From Bryopsis sp. KO-2023 (Eukaryota > Chlorophyta > Ulvophyceae > Bryopsidales > Bryopsidaceae): a stretch of DNA of 64,000 bases. Under the pieces are notes generated by a model, which worked only from the letters and a program-made list of their open reading frames with translations, had not been told where the DNA came from and did not search any database. The DNA is taken from positions 8,168,501 to 8,232,500 of the forward strand of contig BSYQ01000003.1 in NCBI GenBank assembly GCA_030272585.1, written 5' to 3'. Below are positions 10,232 through 20,311 of this stretch, piece by piece. Position 1 is the first letter of the stretch. Each line of letters starts with the position of its first letter. Position numbers and translations under genes: made by a program.

Positions 10232-13200
10232 CTACGTGTTGGGGGGCCAGTCGAAATCGTCAGCCGCATGCCAAGGTTGACGTCCATGGTAGCGCTGGAG
10301 GTGATCTTGGTGGTAGATGCCGCGAGGGCGGCGGCCGGGTCCCGTTCTGGGCGTGAGCTCGGCTGTGCTCCACAGGGACCCCGTGAGTTGTTGTACCAAT
10401 CGAAGGGGGCCCCGCCAGTGGGGCTGGAGCTTGTCTTCTCTCTTCGCTGCTTGGACTGCGTCATAGTGCCACACCAGGTCACCTGGGTGGAGTTCTTGGG
10501 GGACGACCTTGCGTAGGCTGTTCCTGTAGGCGCGTTGTTTGTTTGCTCGTTCCCGTGCAGTCCATTGTGTGGCCGCAGAGCTGGTCCAAAGCTGCTGGGG
10601 GGAGGCGCCGGTGGTGCTGTTCGGCGTAGTATTGATGGCCCGCACGGCAGCCTCGAGGTGATGGGGCCATTCGTGGGTGCTGTTGTGCAGAAGTTTTTTG
10701 ATGCGGTCCTCGAGGGTGCGATGGAAACGCTCCACCAAACCATTGGAATTGTGTTTGTGTGGGGGGGTGTAAATCAGTTCGACGCCTTTGTCTTTGCTCC
10801 AGGTGCGCATGGCGTTCGAACTGTTGTAGCCGGCCCCATCGAGGATGAGGAGCACAGGGTAGCCGTGGTTGCTGGCCCAGCGATCCAAAGCGGCCATGAT
10901 GGTGTCCGACGTCACGGTTTTGGAGGCCATGGCCTGGCTGCGTCGAGTGCAACTGTCCACGACGCAGGTGATGAATTTCTCGCCAGTGGTAGCTGGCGTG
11001 AGGGGCCCTATAACATCCAGATGAAGCACAGTGCCGGGGGAATCACCGTAAGGCAGTTGGCCCCAGGGACGGCGTTGGGTGAGGGGGCGAAAAATGGCGC
11101 AGGTGGGGCAGGTGGCGACGACCTCAGAAATGACGTTTTTGGGGATAGTGTGACCGGCCTGTTGGGCGTGGAGGTGTGTCTTCTGAACACCCCAGTGCTC
11201 CTTGCGGTGGAGGTTCCAGGCCTGTTGGTGGGGTGTGAGGGTGATGGTGGTGTTGACGGTTGGTGGGTCTATGGAGGTGGGGCGACTGAGGAGGTCAGCA
11301 GCAACGTTAGTGGACCCTGGGAGAAATTCGAACGTTGTGTGGGTTTCGTTACCCAGTATCCAGGCCCAGAGGCGGCCCACCCTTTTGTCGTTTTTCCCGA
11401 GTCCTCCTGTTCGCATCTGCTCGGCGAGGGCCTGATTGTCAGTTCGTAGAGTGGTGGGGGTGTTACCGCGATACGCCGCCGTTTTCTGGAGGGCCCATTT
11501 GACGGCTTTCAGCTCGCCTAGGAACGACGATGTGGGTTCCGTGAGACGAGTGCTTCCAAAATCGATGAGGTGGGTTTTGTCTTGAGTGTCGTGGGCGAAT
11601 AGAATGTAGCCCGCGTGGTCACCGGACCAATCGGTCTCGAGTGTGAAAGTTCGTGCTGTGAGGCCTGGGAGGGCGAGATCCGTTTGGTGGTCGACGGCGT
11701 AGGCGATGAAGGTTTGGAGTTCCTTCTGGACGTCGTTTTTCCATTGTGTGATATCAGGGGCATCGGTGTATGCTGCCAGGAGCTTTCTGAGGGTGTCGAG
11801 GTGATGTTCCAGCTTGGGGATGGTTTTCCTGCAATATGAGAAAATACCAATGATCCTGGCGAGGTCAGTGGTGTCGTTGATAGGGCCGAGTTCGGTTAGT
11901 TTTTCCTTGAGAAATGGTTTGTGGGACCATTGGCCGTCGTGGAGGTGGTAGCCGAGGAACTCGACTTCCTGTGCGAGCCAGGTCACTTTTTGGTAGTTTA
12001 CTTTTAGGCCGTATTCGTGGAGGACCGAAAACACTTCGTGGAGCTTCTTGTGGAGTTCCCCCGCAGTAGGGGCGCCGAGTAAGATGTCGTCTGCGTATAT
12101 CACGCAATCCAAGTGTCCGAGTATGCTTGTGATCCTGTCTGAGAAGAGAGTTGGGCTCCAGCACCAGCCTTGGGGGAGGCGATTCCACTTGTATCGCCGC
12201 CCCTGCCACGTAAAGGAGAAGAGGGGCGACAGTTCAGGTGATATCGCGAGCCCAAAGAAAGCGTCCTTGAGGTCTATTTTTGCATAAACCTTCCACTCGG
12301 CCTTGACTTTCCAGATGGTGCGCCATGGGTCGGAGAAAACCATGCCCAACTTTTTGAAATATCCGTTGAGGCGTCGAAAGTCGTTAGTGAAACGATAAGT
12401 GCCGTCTTCCTTGGCGATGGGAAGTAATGGGTTGAAGAACGCTGATTCTGATGAAGGTGAGAGGGAAAGGTACCCACGGTCGACATAGAGCTCCAGTTGC
12501 TTGGTGACTGCGTTTCTGTCGACGACCTTGTCGACAGAGTATTCCGTTCGTAGTCCTGCATCGCCTGGTTTCGTCCAATCCATTTCGTCCGGTCGTATTT
12601 GGAGCGCCCTCATTTTATCGTTGATAGGGTGCGTGCTGAGGTCGCCGACGTCTGGGAAACGTTCCATGATATCAGTAGCAATGGCGTCGCCTGTAAGGTT
12701 GGGTGTGTCTGGCAGGGTGACCGCGTGGACTTTGGGGCGGTCGAGGCGGTGGACGACATGGTGCTGGGCGCCGTGGATGTTGATGAGAGGTGTGGTGGCC
12801 GTGAGCTGGTGGACGCGATCCGTCGAGTTCCAGACGTCGACGCGGAAGTGGCCAGCTTTAGTCGTCAATGCGCCTGTGACGAGTCCAGGTCGGTGTAGTG
12901 CAGGCGTGACGGTGGCCTGGCCGGCGACGTCCATTCGATAGGGTAAGTAAAGCCTCGTCCATTTTTTGGGTTCCAGAATATAGGGTTTGCCTGCTTGAAG
13001 CTGAATGCAGGTTTTTTTAGTGGAGAGTCCAGTTCCCTGGTGTACAGGCCAGAGTTGGGTAAGATGGACAGTGCCTTGTTGAGGTGCAATGGTGGGGTTA
13101 GTAGAAGTCACCACATGACATTTGATTGTCGCTCCTGTGGTGGTTTGGCAAATTTCGCCAAGGTTGGCGTTCACCGAGAGATTGAGCGCCTTTATCCCAT

Positions 13201-13419
13201 CGATGCCCAGAATTGGAGTGGTCGTCGCATTTGTGACGAGCCATGTGACGAGGCTCGTGGCGTTCGACACTCCGATAGCGGTAGGCAGAAAAGCTTCCCC
13301 ACTGACGACACTAGAGGAGCCGTTGAAGCCTTCGATGCGCTGTGGCGTTTGGAGGGTGGAACTGTAGGGGATCCCATACCTCTTGGCGATGGAGAGAGGA
13401 AGGAGGGACGCCTGAGATC
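10232..13419 (-). CDS. Retrotransposon pol: end of protease, reverse transcriptase, RNase H, integrase
   Basis: A single open frame runs from the insertion junction at 13419 to a stop at 10232, over 1000 codons. The first part continues the aspartic protease begun at 14421-14490. The reverse transcriptase follows, with the RT signature YADDILLG. RNase H starts near LETDWSGDHAGY. The integrase has an HHCC-type zinc region ending CPTC, then catalytic-core motifs around LHLDVIGPL, LILDGAGYNSS and a Glu in NGLVERFHRTL. It ends in a GPY/F-like module (WRGPLRLV). PR-RT-RH-IN order and the TG...CA LTRs point to the Ty3/gypsy superfamily. The frame is intact except for the inserted element, so the copy was probably active recently. 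Confidence 0.8.
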
Positions 13420-13767
13420 ATACTATGGATCCGATCACGATCTAATCGGTCGTGGATTGATCGGTCCGACCGATTAAATCGTGATCGGGTTTTTCCGATC
13501 AGATCGATCGCCGATCAAATCGGTTTGGCCGATCATCGATGGAGATCGGCCGATCACCAATCTGATCGGCTGACCGATTTAATCGGCCAACTTTGATCGG
13601 CCGATCACGATCACACCGTCCAACATCGGCCGATCAAGCGCCGACAGGGCGAGGCGCTTGATCGTGATCGTGATCGTGATCGGAGATGCCGATTAGATCG
13701 GATCATGATCGGTCAATTGATCGGTCCATCACAAATGCCGAGAAATCACCACCCGCAGGTGTTTCTG

Positions 13768-13842
13768 GGGTGCAGGGATTCGAACCTGGGACCTAACAGA
13801 CTAGAGACAGACGCATTAACGCTTGGACCACTCGGAGCCACG
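13768..13842 (-). pseudogene. tRNA-like sequence (left arm of the central inverted repeat)
   Basis: On the minus strand it has an A-box-like TGGCTCCGAGTGG (13840-13828) and a perfect B box GGTTCGAATCC (13786-13776), spaced as in a tRNA gene. The T-stem pairs poorly, and I cannot fold a good anticodon stem or acceptor stem. It is therefore tRNA-derived rather than a working tRNA. The internal boxes could still recruit RNA polymerase III. Confidence 0.5.
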
Positions 13843-13926
13843 GTCACTAGGTCATCCGTGTCATTATATACCTCAGTTTGTCGGACTGACAGATCACGTA
13901 TATAATGACACGGATGACCTTCAAAC

Positions 13927-14001
13927 CGTGGCTCCGAGTGGTCCAAGCGTTAGTGAGTATGCTTCTAATCCGTTAGGTACCCGGTTCGAATCCTTCCACC
14001 T
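13927..14001 (+). pseudogene. tRNA-like sequence (right arm of the central inverted repeat)
   Basis: The same A-box-like TGGCTCCGAGTGG (13929-13941) and B box GGTTCGAATCC (13983-13993) occur in the opposite orientation. A possible anticodon loop CTTCTAA suggests an Arg(UCU)-like origin, but the stem is mismatched. The A-box context (CCGAGTGGTCCAAGCG) resembles the Ser/Leu type instead, so the parent tRNA is not resolved. Confidence 0.5.
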
Positions 14002-14420
14002 CAGAAACACCTGCGGGTGGTGACTTGTCGGCATTTTCGCGAGACCGATCAATTCGTCGATCAAATGATCAGTACCGATCATGATCGGACGATCACGATC
14101 ACACCGATCAAGGTCAGCCGATGAAGTGCCGACAGGTCGCGGCGCTTGATCGGGATCGGGATCGTGATCGGAACAACCGATCAGATCGGTGATCGGCGAA
14201 CCGATCACGATCACGATCAACATGTGATCGGACGATCAAGAGCACGATCAACATTTGATCGGCCGATCACGATCACGATCACCGATCAGCCAAAAATGAA
14301 AAAAAAAAAAAAAAAAACCGATCATTGCTAAAATCGGTTCTAGGACGCAGTTATGATGTCGGATTACTGCTGTGACCTAATATTACCTTAGTTTTGGAAG
14401 ATCGATCAGATCCATAGTAT

Positions 14421-15415
14421 GCCTGAGATCCGGTATCGATCAGGCAGGATTTTAGTTGACAATTGTGGATGGTGATGGGTGTGTGGAGTAGGGATGGTGG
14501 TGGGGAAACTGCTGCGTACTGCGAAGTGCTCTTTACAGTGTTAGTAATTTTGGGTGTTTGCTTTTTCTTCCTACAGTTTTTTTCCGAGTGGCCCTTCCAC
14601 CCACAGTAGCCACACTGTTGATCCCTGTCCGCTTGGAGCGCAGCCACCGTGTCCTGAAGCCCTTTAAGCTGTGCCTGGAGTTCCGTCGTCGGGGTCGTTG
14701 AAACGACACTGCTCCACATCCATCGCAAAATCCATTCGCCAGTGGTGGTCGCGAGTGTGACGACCGGCAGCTTCCCCAAAGTGCGAAGAGACCCCTTGAT
14801 CGTCTTGATGACACTCGAAAGCTTGAGGTAAGCGAAAGCGAGGACGTTTACCAGAAAGAACGCCAGGAACGCTCCAAAAAGCTGCGACAGCACATCCAGG
14901 CGTGACGAGAACCAATGGCGGGTCCGTTTGGGCATGGCGCCAAAAACGTCGAATGGGTCGTTGAAGAAAGTCCGCACTGCAGTGGACAGTGAAGAAGTGG
15001 CCTGGAAAAAAGCGCTGGTGAAAAGAGTGAGACAGGTATCCCATTTGGCGCATGTTTCTTTCTGTTTTCCTTGTCCTGTAGGTAGTCGGAAAAAAGAAAA
15101 CCACCCCGCCGTTTTGATGAGGGGGTCCTTTGCGCGGGGGTTGTCCCATTGGTGTTCCAGCTTGGGTGGAGGTGTAGGGTCGGCAGGTGGGGGTTGGTCA
15201 CCGCGTTCGCGGATGTACCAGTGATTAGGGTGTTCGCGTAGTCGTCTCTCATCGCGGAGTTGCTCCGAGAGGGACATAACTTTTGCTCTGAGCTTCACTT
15301 TCTCTTTTTCCAACGCTGCCAATTCCTTGTCTTGAGCTGTCGCAAAAATGCCTCCGTCCACTGTGTGTATGCAGGTGGTCGAAACGAAAATGGTGAGCCA
15401 AGCGAGCAAGAGATG
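14421..15415 (-). CDS. Retrotransposon gag-like region with zinc knuckle and start of protease
   Basis: This frame is continuous on its 5' side with the duplicated integrase at 15416. It begins with a hydrophobic stretch (LLLAWLTIFVSTTC), then a helical charged region (ELAALEKEKVKLRAKV) and a second hydrophobic helix (LFGAFLAFFLVNVLAFAYL). A CCHC zinc knuckle, CGYCGWKGHSEKNC (C-x2-C-x4-H-x4-C), follows near the end. The protease active-site motif LIDTGS comes just before the inserted element. Hydrophobic helices ahead of a zinc knuckle are not normal for a Ty3/gypsy Gag, so this could be a membrane-associated Gag or a fusion of unrelated sequence. Confidence 0.6.
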
Positions 15416-17557
15416 GTAGCGCTGGAGGTGATCTTGGTGGTAGATGCCGCGAGGGCGGCGGCCGGGTCCCGTTCTGGGCGTGAGCTCGGCTGTGCTCCAC
15501 AGGGACCCCGTGAGTTGTTGTACCAATCGAAGGGGGCCCCGCCAGTGGGGCTGGAGCTTGTCTTCTCTCTTCGCTGCTTGGACTGCGTCATAGTGCCACA
15601 CCAGGTCACCTGGGTGGAGTTCTTGGGGGACGACCTTGCGTAGGCTGTTCCTGTAGGCGCGTTGTTTGTTTGCTCGTTCCCGTGCAGTCCATTGTGTGGC
15701 CGCAGAGCTGGTCCAAAGCTGCTGGGGGGAGGCGCCGGTGGTGCTGTTCGGCGTAGTATTGATGGCCCGCACGGCAGCCTCGAGGTGATGGGGCCATTCG
15801 TGGGTGCTGTTGTGCAGAAGTTTTTTGATGCGGTCCTCGAGGGTGCGATGGAAACGCTCCACCAAACCATTGGAATTGTGTTTGTGTGGGGGGGTGTAAA
15901 TCAGTTCGACGCCTTTGTCTTTGCTCCAGGTGCGCATGGCGTTCGAACTGTTGTAGCCGGCCCCATCGAGGATGAGGAGCACAGGGTAGCCGTGGTTGCT
16001 GGCCCAGCGATCCAAAGCGGCCATGATGGTGTCCGACGTCACGGTTTTGGAGGCCATGGCCTGGCTGCGTCGAGTGCAACTGTCCACGACGCAGGTGATG
16101 AATTTCTCGCCAGTGGTAGCTGGCGTGAGGGGCCCTATAACATCCAGATGAAGCACAGTGCCGGGGGAATCACCGTAAGGCAGTTGGCCCCAGGGACGGC
16201 GTTGGGTGAGGGGGCGAAAAATGGCGCAGGTGGGGCAGGTGGCGACGACCTCAGAAATGACGTTTTTGGGGATAGTGTGACCGGCCTGTTGGGCGTGGAG
16301 GTGTGTCTTCTGAACACCCCAGTGCTCCTTGCGGTGGAGGTTCCAGGCCTGTTGGTGGGGTGTGAGGGTGATGGTGGTGTTGACGGTTGGTGGGTCTATG
16401 GAGGTGGGGCGACTGAGGAGGTCAGCAGCAACGTTAGTGGACCCTGGGAGAAATTCGAACGTTGTGTGGGTTTCGTTACCCAGTATCCAGGCCCAGAGGC
16501 GGCCCACCCTTTTGTCGTTTTTCCCGAGTCCTCCTGTTCGCATCTGCTCGGCGAGGGCCTGATTGTCAGTTCGTAGAGTGGTGGGGGTGTTACCGCGATA
16601 CGCCGCTGTTTTCTGGAGGGCCCATTTGACGGCTTTCAGCTCGCCTAGGAACGACGATGTGGGTTCCGTGAGACGAGTGCTTCCAAAATCGATGAGGTGG
16701 GTTTTGTCTTGAGTGTCGTGGGCGAATAGAATGTAGCCCGCGTGGTCACCGGACCAATCGGTCTCGAGTGTGAAAGTTCGTGCTGTGAGGCCTGGGAGGG
16801 CGAGATCCGTTTGGTGGTCGACGGCGTAGGCGATGAAGGTTTGGAGTTCCTTCTGGACGTCGTTTTTCCATTGTGTGATATCAGGGGCATCGGTGTATGC
16901 TGCCAGGAGCTTTCTGAGGGTGTCGAGGTGATGTTCCAGCTTGGGGATGGTTTTCCTGCAATATGAGAAAATACCAATGATCCTGGCGAGGTCAGTGGTG
17001 TCGTTGATAGGGCCGAGTTCGGTTAGTTTTTCCTTGAGAAATGGTTTGTGGGACCATTGGCCGTCGTGGAGGTGGTAGCCGAGGAACTCGACTTCCTGTG
17101 CGAGCCAGGTCACTTTTTGGTAGTTTACTTTTAGGCCGTATTCGTGGAGGACCGAAAACACTTCGTGGAGCTTCTTGTGGAGTTCCCCCGCAGTAGGGGC
17201 GCCGAGTAAGATGTCGTCTGCGTATATCACGCAATCCAAGTGTCCGAGTATGCTTGTGATCCTGTCTGAGAAGAGAGTTGGGCTCCAGCACCAGCCTTGG
17301 GGGAGGCGATTCCACTTGTATCGCCGCCCCTGCCACGTAAAGGAGAAGAGGGGCGACAGTTCAGGTGATATCGCGAGCCCAAAGAAAGCGTCCTTGAGGT
17401 CTATTTTTGCATAAACCTTCCACTCGGCCTTGACTTTCCAGATGGTGCGCCATGGGTCGGAGAAAACCATGCCCAACTTTTTGAAATATCCGTTGAGGCG
17501 TCGAAAGTCGTTAGTGAAACGATAAGTGCCGTCTTCCTTGGCGATGGGAAGTAATGG
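15416..17557 (-). pseudogene. Duplicated RT-RNase H-integrase segment, fused in frame to the gag-like region
   Basis: About 2.14 kb almost identical to 10286-12428; I noticed one difference (GCCGCTG at 16603 versus GCCGCCG at 11476). The copy begins inside the RT at the shared AAGTAATGGG and ends at the shared ATGGTAGCGCTGG near the integrase C-terminus. It lacks the protease and the first RT motifs. Its open frame (from Met at 17476) runs without a stop through the integrase into the gag-like region, giving a 1041-codon chimera ending at 14351 inside the inserted element. The lack of decay shows the duplication is young. Confidence 0.7.
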
Positions 17558-17774
17558 GTGCGTTGCGGTACGTTCCTGTCACTCGCTCTCTGGCGAGGAA
17601 AAGTGTGAAAGCGCCACTGTGGACGTCCTTCCAGAAATAGGAAACGTCGGGGGTGAGGTCGAACTTCAAGCGCAAAGGCTCGACTTGGACTCGCTCCTGG
17701 GATTGTTTTCGACAGAGTGCTCACGCTCGTCACAGGGACGATACCCCAGAATCAGAACTTCGGCTCCGAAACCA
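17558..17774 (-). repeat. Leader repeat next to short LTR (copy 1 of 3)
   Basis: A sequence with near-identical partners at about 18456-18615 and 19405-19620. All three end on the plus strand in CTTCGGCTCCGAAACCA directly beside an LTR. On the minus strand this is TGGTTTCGGAGCCGAAG, the expected position and TGG start of a primer-binding site. Confidence 0.6.
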
Positions 17775-17907
17775 TGTTGTGAACTAAACGCTTTTACACG
17801 AAGAGTTATCCAAAGTATCACGGTCTTTCCTTATATGTTCCCCTAGTTTCTGTCAGGTATGCGAAACGCCATATGCGATCCACTAATTCGATCGCGTACA
17901 ATCAACA
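17775..17907 (-). repeat. Short LTR, 133 bp (copy 1)
   Basis: Begins TGTTGTGAAC and ends AATCAACA. It is followed by TGGGCCCACC (polypurine side on the minus strand) and preceded by the TGG primer-type site. It is nearly identical to 18616-18748 and only distantly similar to the 255-bp outer LTR (shared CCCC(T)AGTTTCTGTCA block). Confidence 0.7.
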
Positions 17908-18615
17908 TGGGCCCACCCACCTGGAACTGTAGAACTCCGAAAGAAAAAAAAACCTGAAAGCCCCAAAAGGAAAAAAATAATCGAAATCCAAAAAAACTCC
18001 CAACGCTCACGGTTCCCACGTGATAACTTCAGAAAAAACCAAAAAGGTCGCAAAACACAATGATGGACCATTCCAAAAACAAGGACCCCATAAATCCATG
18101 CATGGAAAAAATAAACCCACATTGTACCGCATCATAATTTCACTCCACTCTCGACCCCAAACCTGACTTTTTTGTCCTGCGTCGCTCAGGCCACGACTAC
18201 GTTGATACGTCGATTCCAGGTCGTCAAAAAACGTCTCTGTCGGTCAGTTTTCAAACTCCCAACGCCCACCCGCCCAGTCGCATCACTCTTGACGTCCCAC
18301 GCTCTTCTCTGGCGGGGACTGTGATATCTGGTCGACTCTTTTGGTGTCAGGTGTCGTTTCAGTGGTAGAAAACTGCCGATGTGACGCACGCGCGCTCACG
18401 TCCATTGTTACTCCAGGTCTTACTGCTTCCGTCCTCAGCCGAGCGACTCTCGTCCACTGTGGACGTCCTTCCAGAAATAGGAAACGTCGGGGGTGAGGTC
18501 GAACTTCAAGCGCAAAGGCTCGACTTGGACTCGCTCCTGGGATTGTTGTCGACATGTTGCTCACGCTGGTCACAGGGACGATCGCCCAGGAAGCGTCACT
18601 TCGGCTCCGAAACCA
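17908..18615 (-). mobile_element. Non-coding internal region of a miniature LTR (TRIM-like) unit, copy 1
   Basis: About 0.7 kb between two short LTRs, with no coding capacity, A-rich on the plus strand near its polypurine side. It is closely similar to 18749-19620. With its flanking 133-bp LTRs it has the make-up of a terminal-repeat retrotransposon in miniature. Because the units share LTR-adjacent sites with the large element, they could be mobilised by its enzymes (inference). Confidence 0.6.
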
Positions 18616-18748
18616 TGTTGTGAACTAAACGCTTTTACACGAAGAGTTATCCGAAGTATCACGGTCTTTCCTTATATGTTCCCCTAGTTTCTGTCAGGTA
18701 TGCGAAACGCCATATGCGATCCACTAATTCGATCGCGTACAATCAACA
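18616..18748 (-). repeat. Short LTR, 133 bp (copy 2)
   Basis: Same sequence and same flanks as the copy at 17775-17907, so the order short LTR - internal - short LTR - internal - outer LTR is a tandem array. Confidence 0.7.
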
Positions 18749-19620
18749 TGGGCCCACCCACCTGGAACTGTAGAACTCCGAAAGAAAAAAAAAAACCTGA
18801 AAGCCCCGAAAGGAAAAAAATAATCGAAATCCAAAAAAACTCCCAACGCTCACGGTTCCCACGTGATAACTTCAGAAAAAACCAAAAAGGTCGCAAAACA
18901 CAATGATGGACCATTCCAAAAACAAGGACCCCATAAATCCATGCATGGAAAAAATAAACCCACATTGTACCGCATCATAATTTCACTCCACTCTCGACCC
19001 CAAACCTGACTTTTTTGTCCTGCGTCGCTCAGGCCACGACTACGTTGATACGTCGATTCCAGGTCGTCAAAAAAACGTCTCTGTCGGTCAGTTTTCAAAC
19101 TCCCAACGCCCACCCGCCCAGTCGCATCACTCTTGACGTCCCAAGCTCTTCTCTGGCGGGGACTGTGATATCTGGTCGACTCTTGGTGTCAGGTGTCGTT
19201 TCAGTGGTAGGAAACTGCCGATGTGACGCGCGCGCGCTCACGTCCATTGTTACTCCAGGTCTTACTGCTTCCGTCCTCAGCCGAGCGACTCTCGTCTCGT
19301 CAAATTGAACGAGGGACTCCCATACGTCCCATCAAGTACCGTTCAAAAGCAAACGACGTAACACTCGCATAGCGCACCGATCTCCTCGCTCGCAACGCCC
19401 ACCAAGCGTTGCGGTACGTTCCTGTCACTCGCTCTCTGGCGAGGAAAAGTGTGAAAGCGCCACTGTGGACGTCCTTCCAGAAATAGGAAACGTCGGGGGT
19501 GAGGTCGAACTTCAAGCGCAAAGGCTCGACTTGGACTCGCTCCTGGGATTGTTTTCGACAGAGTGCTCACGCTCGTCACAGGGACGATACCCCAGAATCA
19601 GAACTTCGGCTCCGAAACCA
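18749..19620 (-). mobile_element. TRIM-like internal region, copy 2
   Basis: Similar to 17908-18615 but longer by a block at about 19290-19405 (TCGTCAAATTGAACGAGG onward). It ends at the primer-type site abutting the outer LTR. I found no convincing ORF. Confidence 0.55.
19604..19620 (-). promoter_or_regulatory. Putative primer-binding site
   Basis: On the minus strand TGGTTTCGGAGCCGAAG lies immediately inside the 5' outer LTR. It starts with TGG, complementary to the CCA end of a tRNA. It does not match the initiator tRNA-Met site (TGGTATCAGAGCC), so the primer would be another tRNA. Confidence 0.5.
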
Positions 19621-19875
19621 TGTACAGTTGCACTCATGTTTTCCCAATCCTTGCGTGAAACGAGCTGTGGATCGTTTGAGTCTTTTACACTGTTAGTTTG
19701 TTCCGAGTTCCCTTCCGATAAATACCTTCCCCAGTTTCTGTCAAGCGTCGTTTCACATCCATTCCAGTAACCTAACTTCCTCACATCGATCTAACCCTTC
19801 CCTCCTCTCGATCGTCTAACTTCCTCACAACAATCTAATTCCGATAATCAGACTGTAATCAGACTGTGTGGAACA
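19621..19875 (-). repeat. Outer LTR (5' LTR of the composite element)
   Basis: Direct repeat of 9814-10069, starting TGTACAG and ending GGAACA, followed by the ATAT target duplication. Confidence 0.8.
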
Positions 19876-20311
19876 ATATATATATAATTTCTGGAGAACA
19901 CATCCTGTCCAGCCCATCGCTGGGCCGCTCACACCTTGACTTCGATCCACCAGAGGAGGATCACTCGTTTTCTTCTCCGTGTGTGTAATCATTGTTTGTT
20001 TGTTTGTTTGTTTGTTTGTTTTCTGCCGAGCGGCTTCTTCGTGTGTAATCATGATTTTCTGCTCTCAAAATGGGCGTCACACGACATCAAACCCAGCATG
20101 GATGTCACATCTGATCTCTTCCCATCAGTCCGCTTTGGGCGGCACGGCTGGTTCCCATATTTTTGGGTCCCTTTCCTCTTAGACAACGAACGCTCACTAT
20201 TCGGCTGCTGAACAATTTCTTTCAAATTTGATTTGGCAGCGCATCGGTTTGGTGCAGTTTTTGAAGCTGCTTTCAAAGAGACAAGTCAAGCCTTGAATGC
20301 CTGGTGCCCAC
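19876..20311. other. Upstream region of the expansin-like gene with (TTTG)n
   Basis: Holds an (AT)n tract at 19876-19888 and a (GTTT)n tetranucleotide run at about 19994-20020. The expansin-like gene starts at 20312, so its promoter must lie here, 0.4 kb from the LTR. Confidence 0.5.

Larger units (their letters stand above)
13420..14420. mobile_element. Palindromic TIR element with GATC-rich arms and a divergent pair of tRNA-like sequences; 10-bp target duplication
   Basis: The left end ATACTATGGATC (13420-13431) is the exact reverse complement of the right end GATCCATAGTAT (14409-14420). Both sides carry the same 10 bases GCCTGAGATC (13410-13419 and 14421-14430), a target duplication of the length typical of Mutator-like elements. 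The arms are packed with CGATCA, GATCGG and GGCCGATC motifs that pair with themselves. The centre (about 13740-14035) is a large inverted repeat holding two tRNA-like sequences that point away from each other. No transposase frame is present, so it is non-autonomous. It inserted just after the DTGS active-site codons of the host element's protease and inactivated that copy. Confidence 0.75.
9814..19875 (-). mobile_element. Composite Ty3/gypsy-like LTR retrotransposon (minus orientation)
   Basis: The outer copies of a roughly 255-bp repeat (9814-10069 and 19621-19875) both begin TGTACAG and end GGAACA, and are flanked by the same 4 bases, ATAT (9810-9813 and 19876-19879). This supports one insertion event. 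Read on the minus strand, the order is: 5' LTR, a primer-binding-like TGG site, two short-LTR units in tandem, a duplicated RT-RNaseH-integrase segment, a gag-like region with a zinc knuckle, protease, RT-RNaseH-integrase, 3' LTR. A separate 1-kb element interrupts the protease at 13420-14420. The two RT-integrase copies are nearly identical, so the duplication is recent. The duplicated layout is unusual and probably arose by template switching during reverse transcription or by unequal recombination. Confidence 0.8.

Noticed and set aside
10535..11449. Plus-strand 304-codon ORF, repeated at 15662-16576
   Set aside because: It is the exact antisense of the integrase/RNase H region, is Gly/Val-rich, and is present only because the sense strand is GC-rich at third positions.
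13776..13993. Functional tRNA genes in the palindrome
   Set aside because: B boxes are perfect, but T-stems, anticodon stems and acceptor stems do not pair well, so I call them tRNA-like only.
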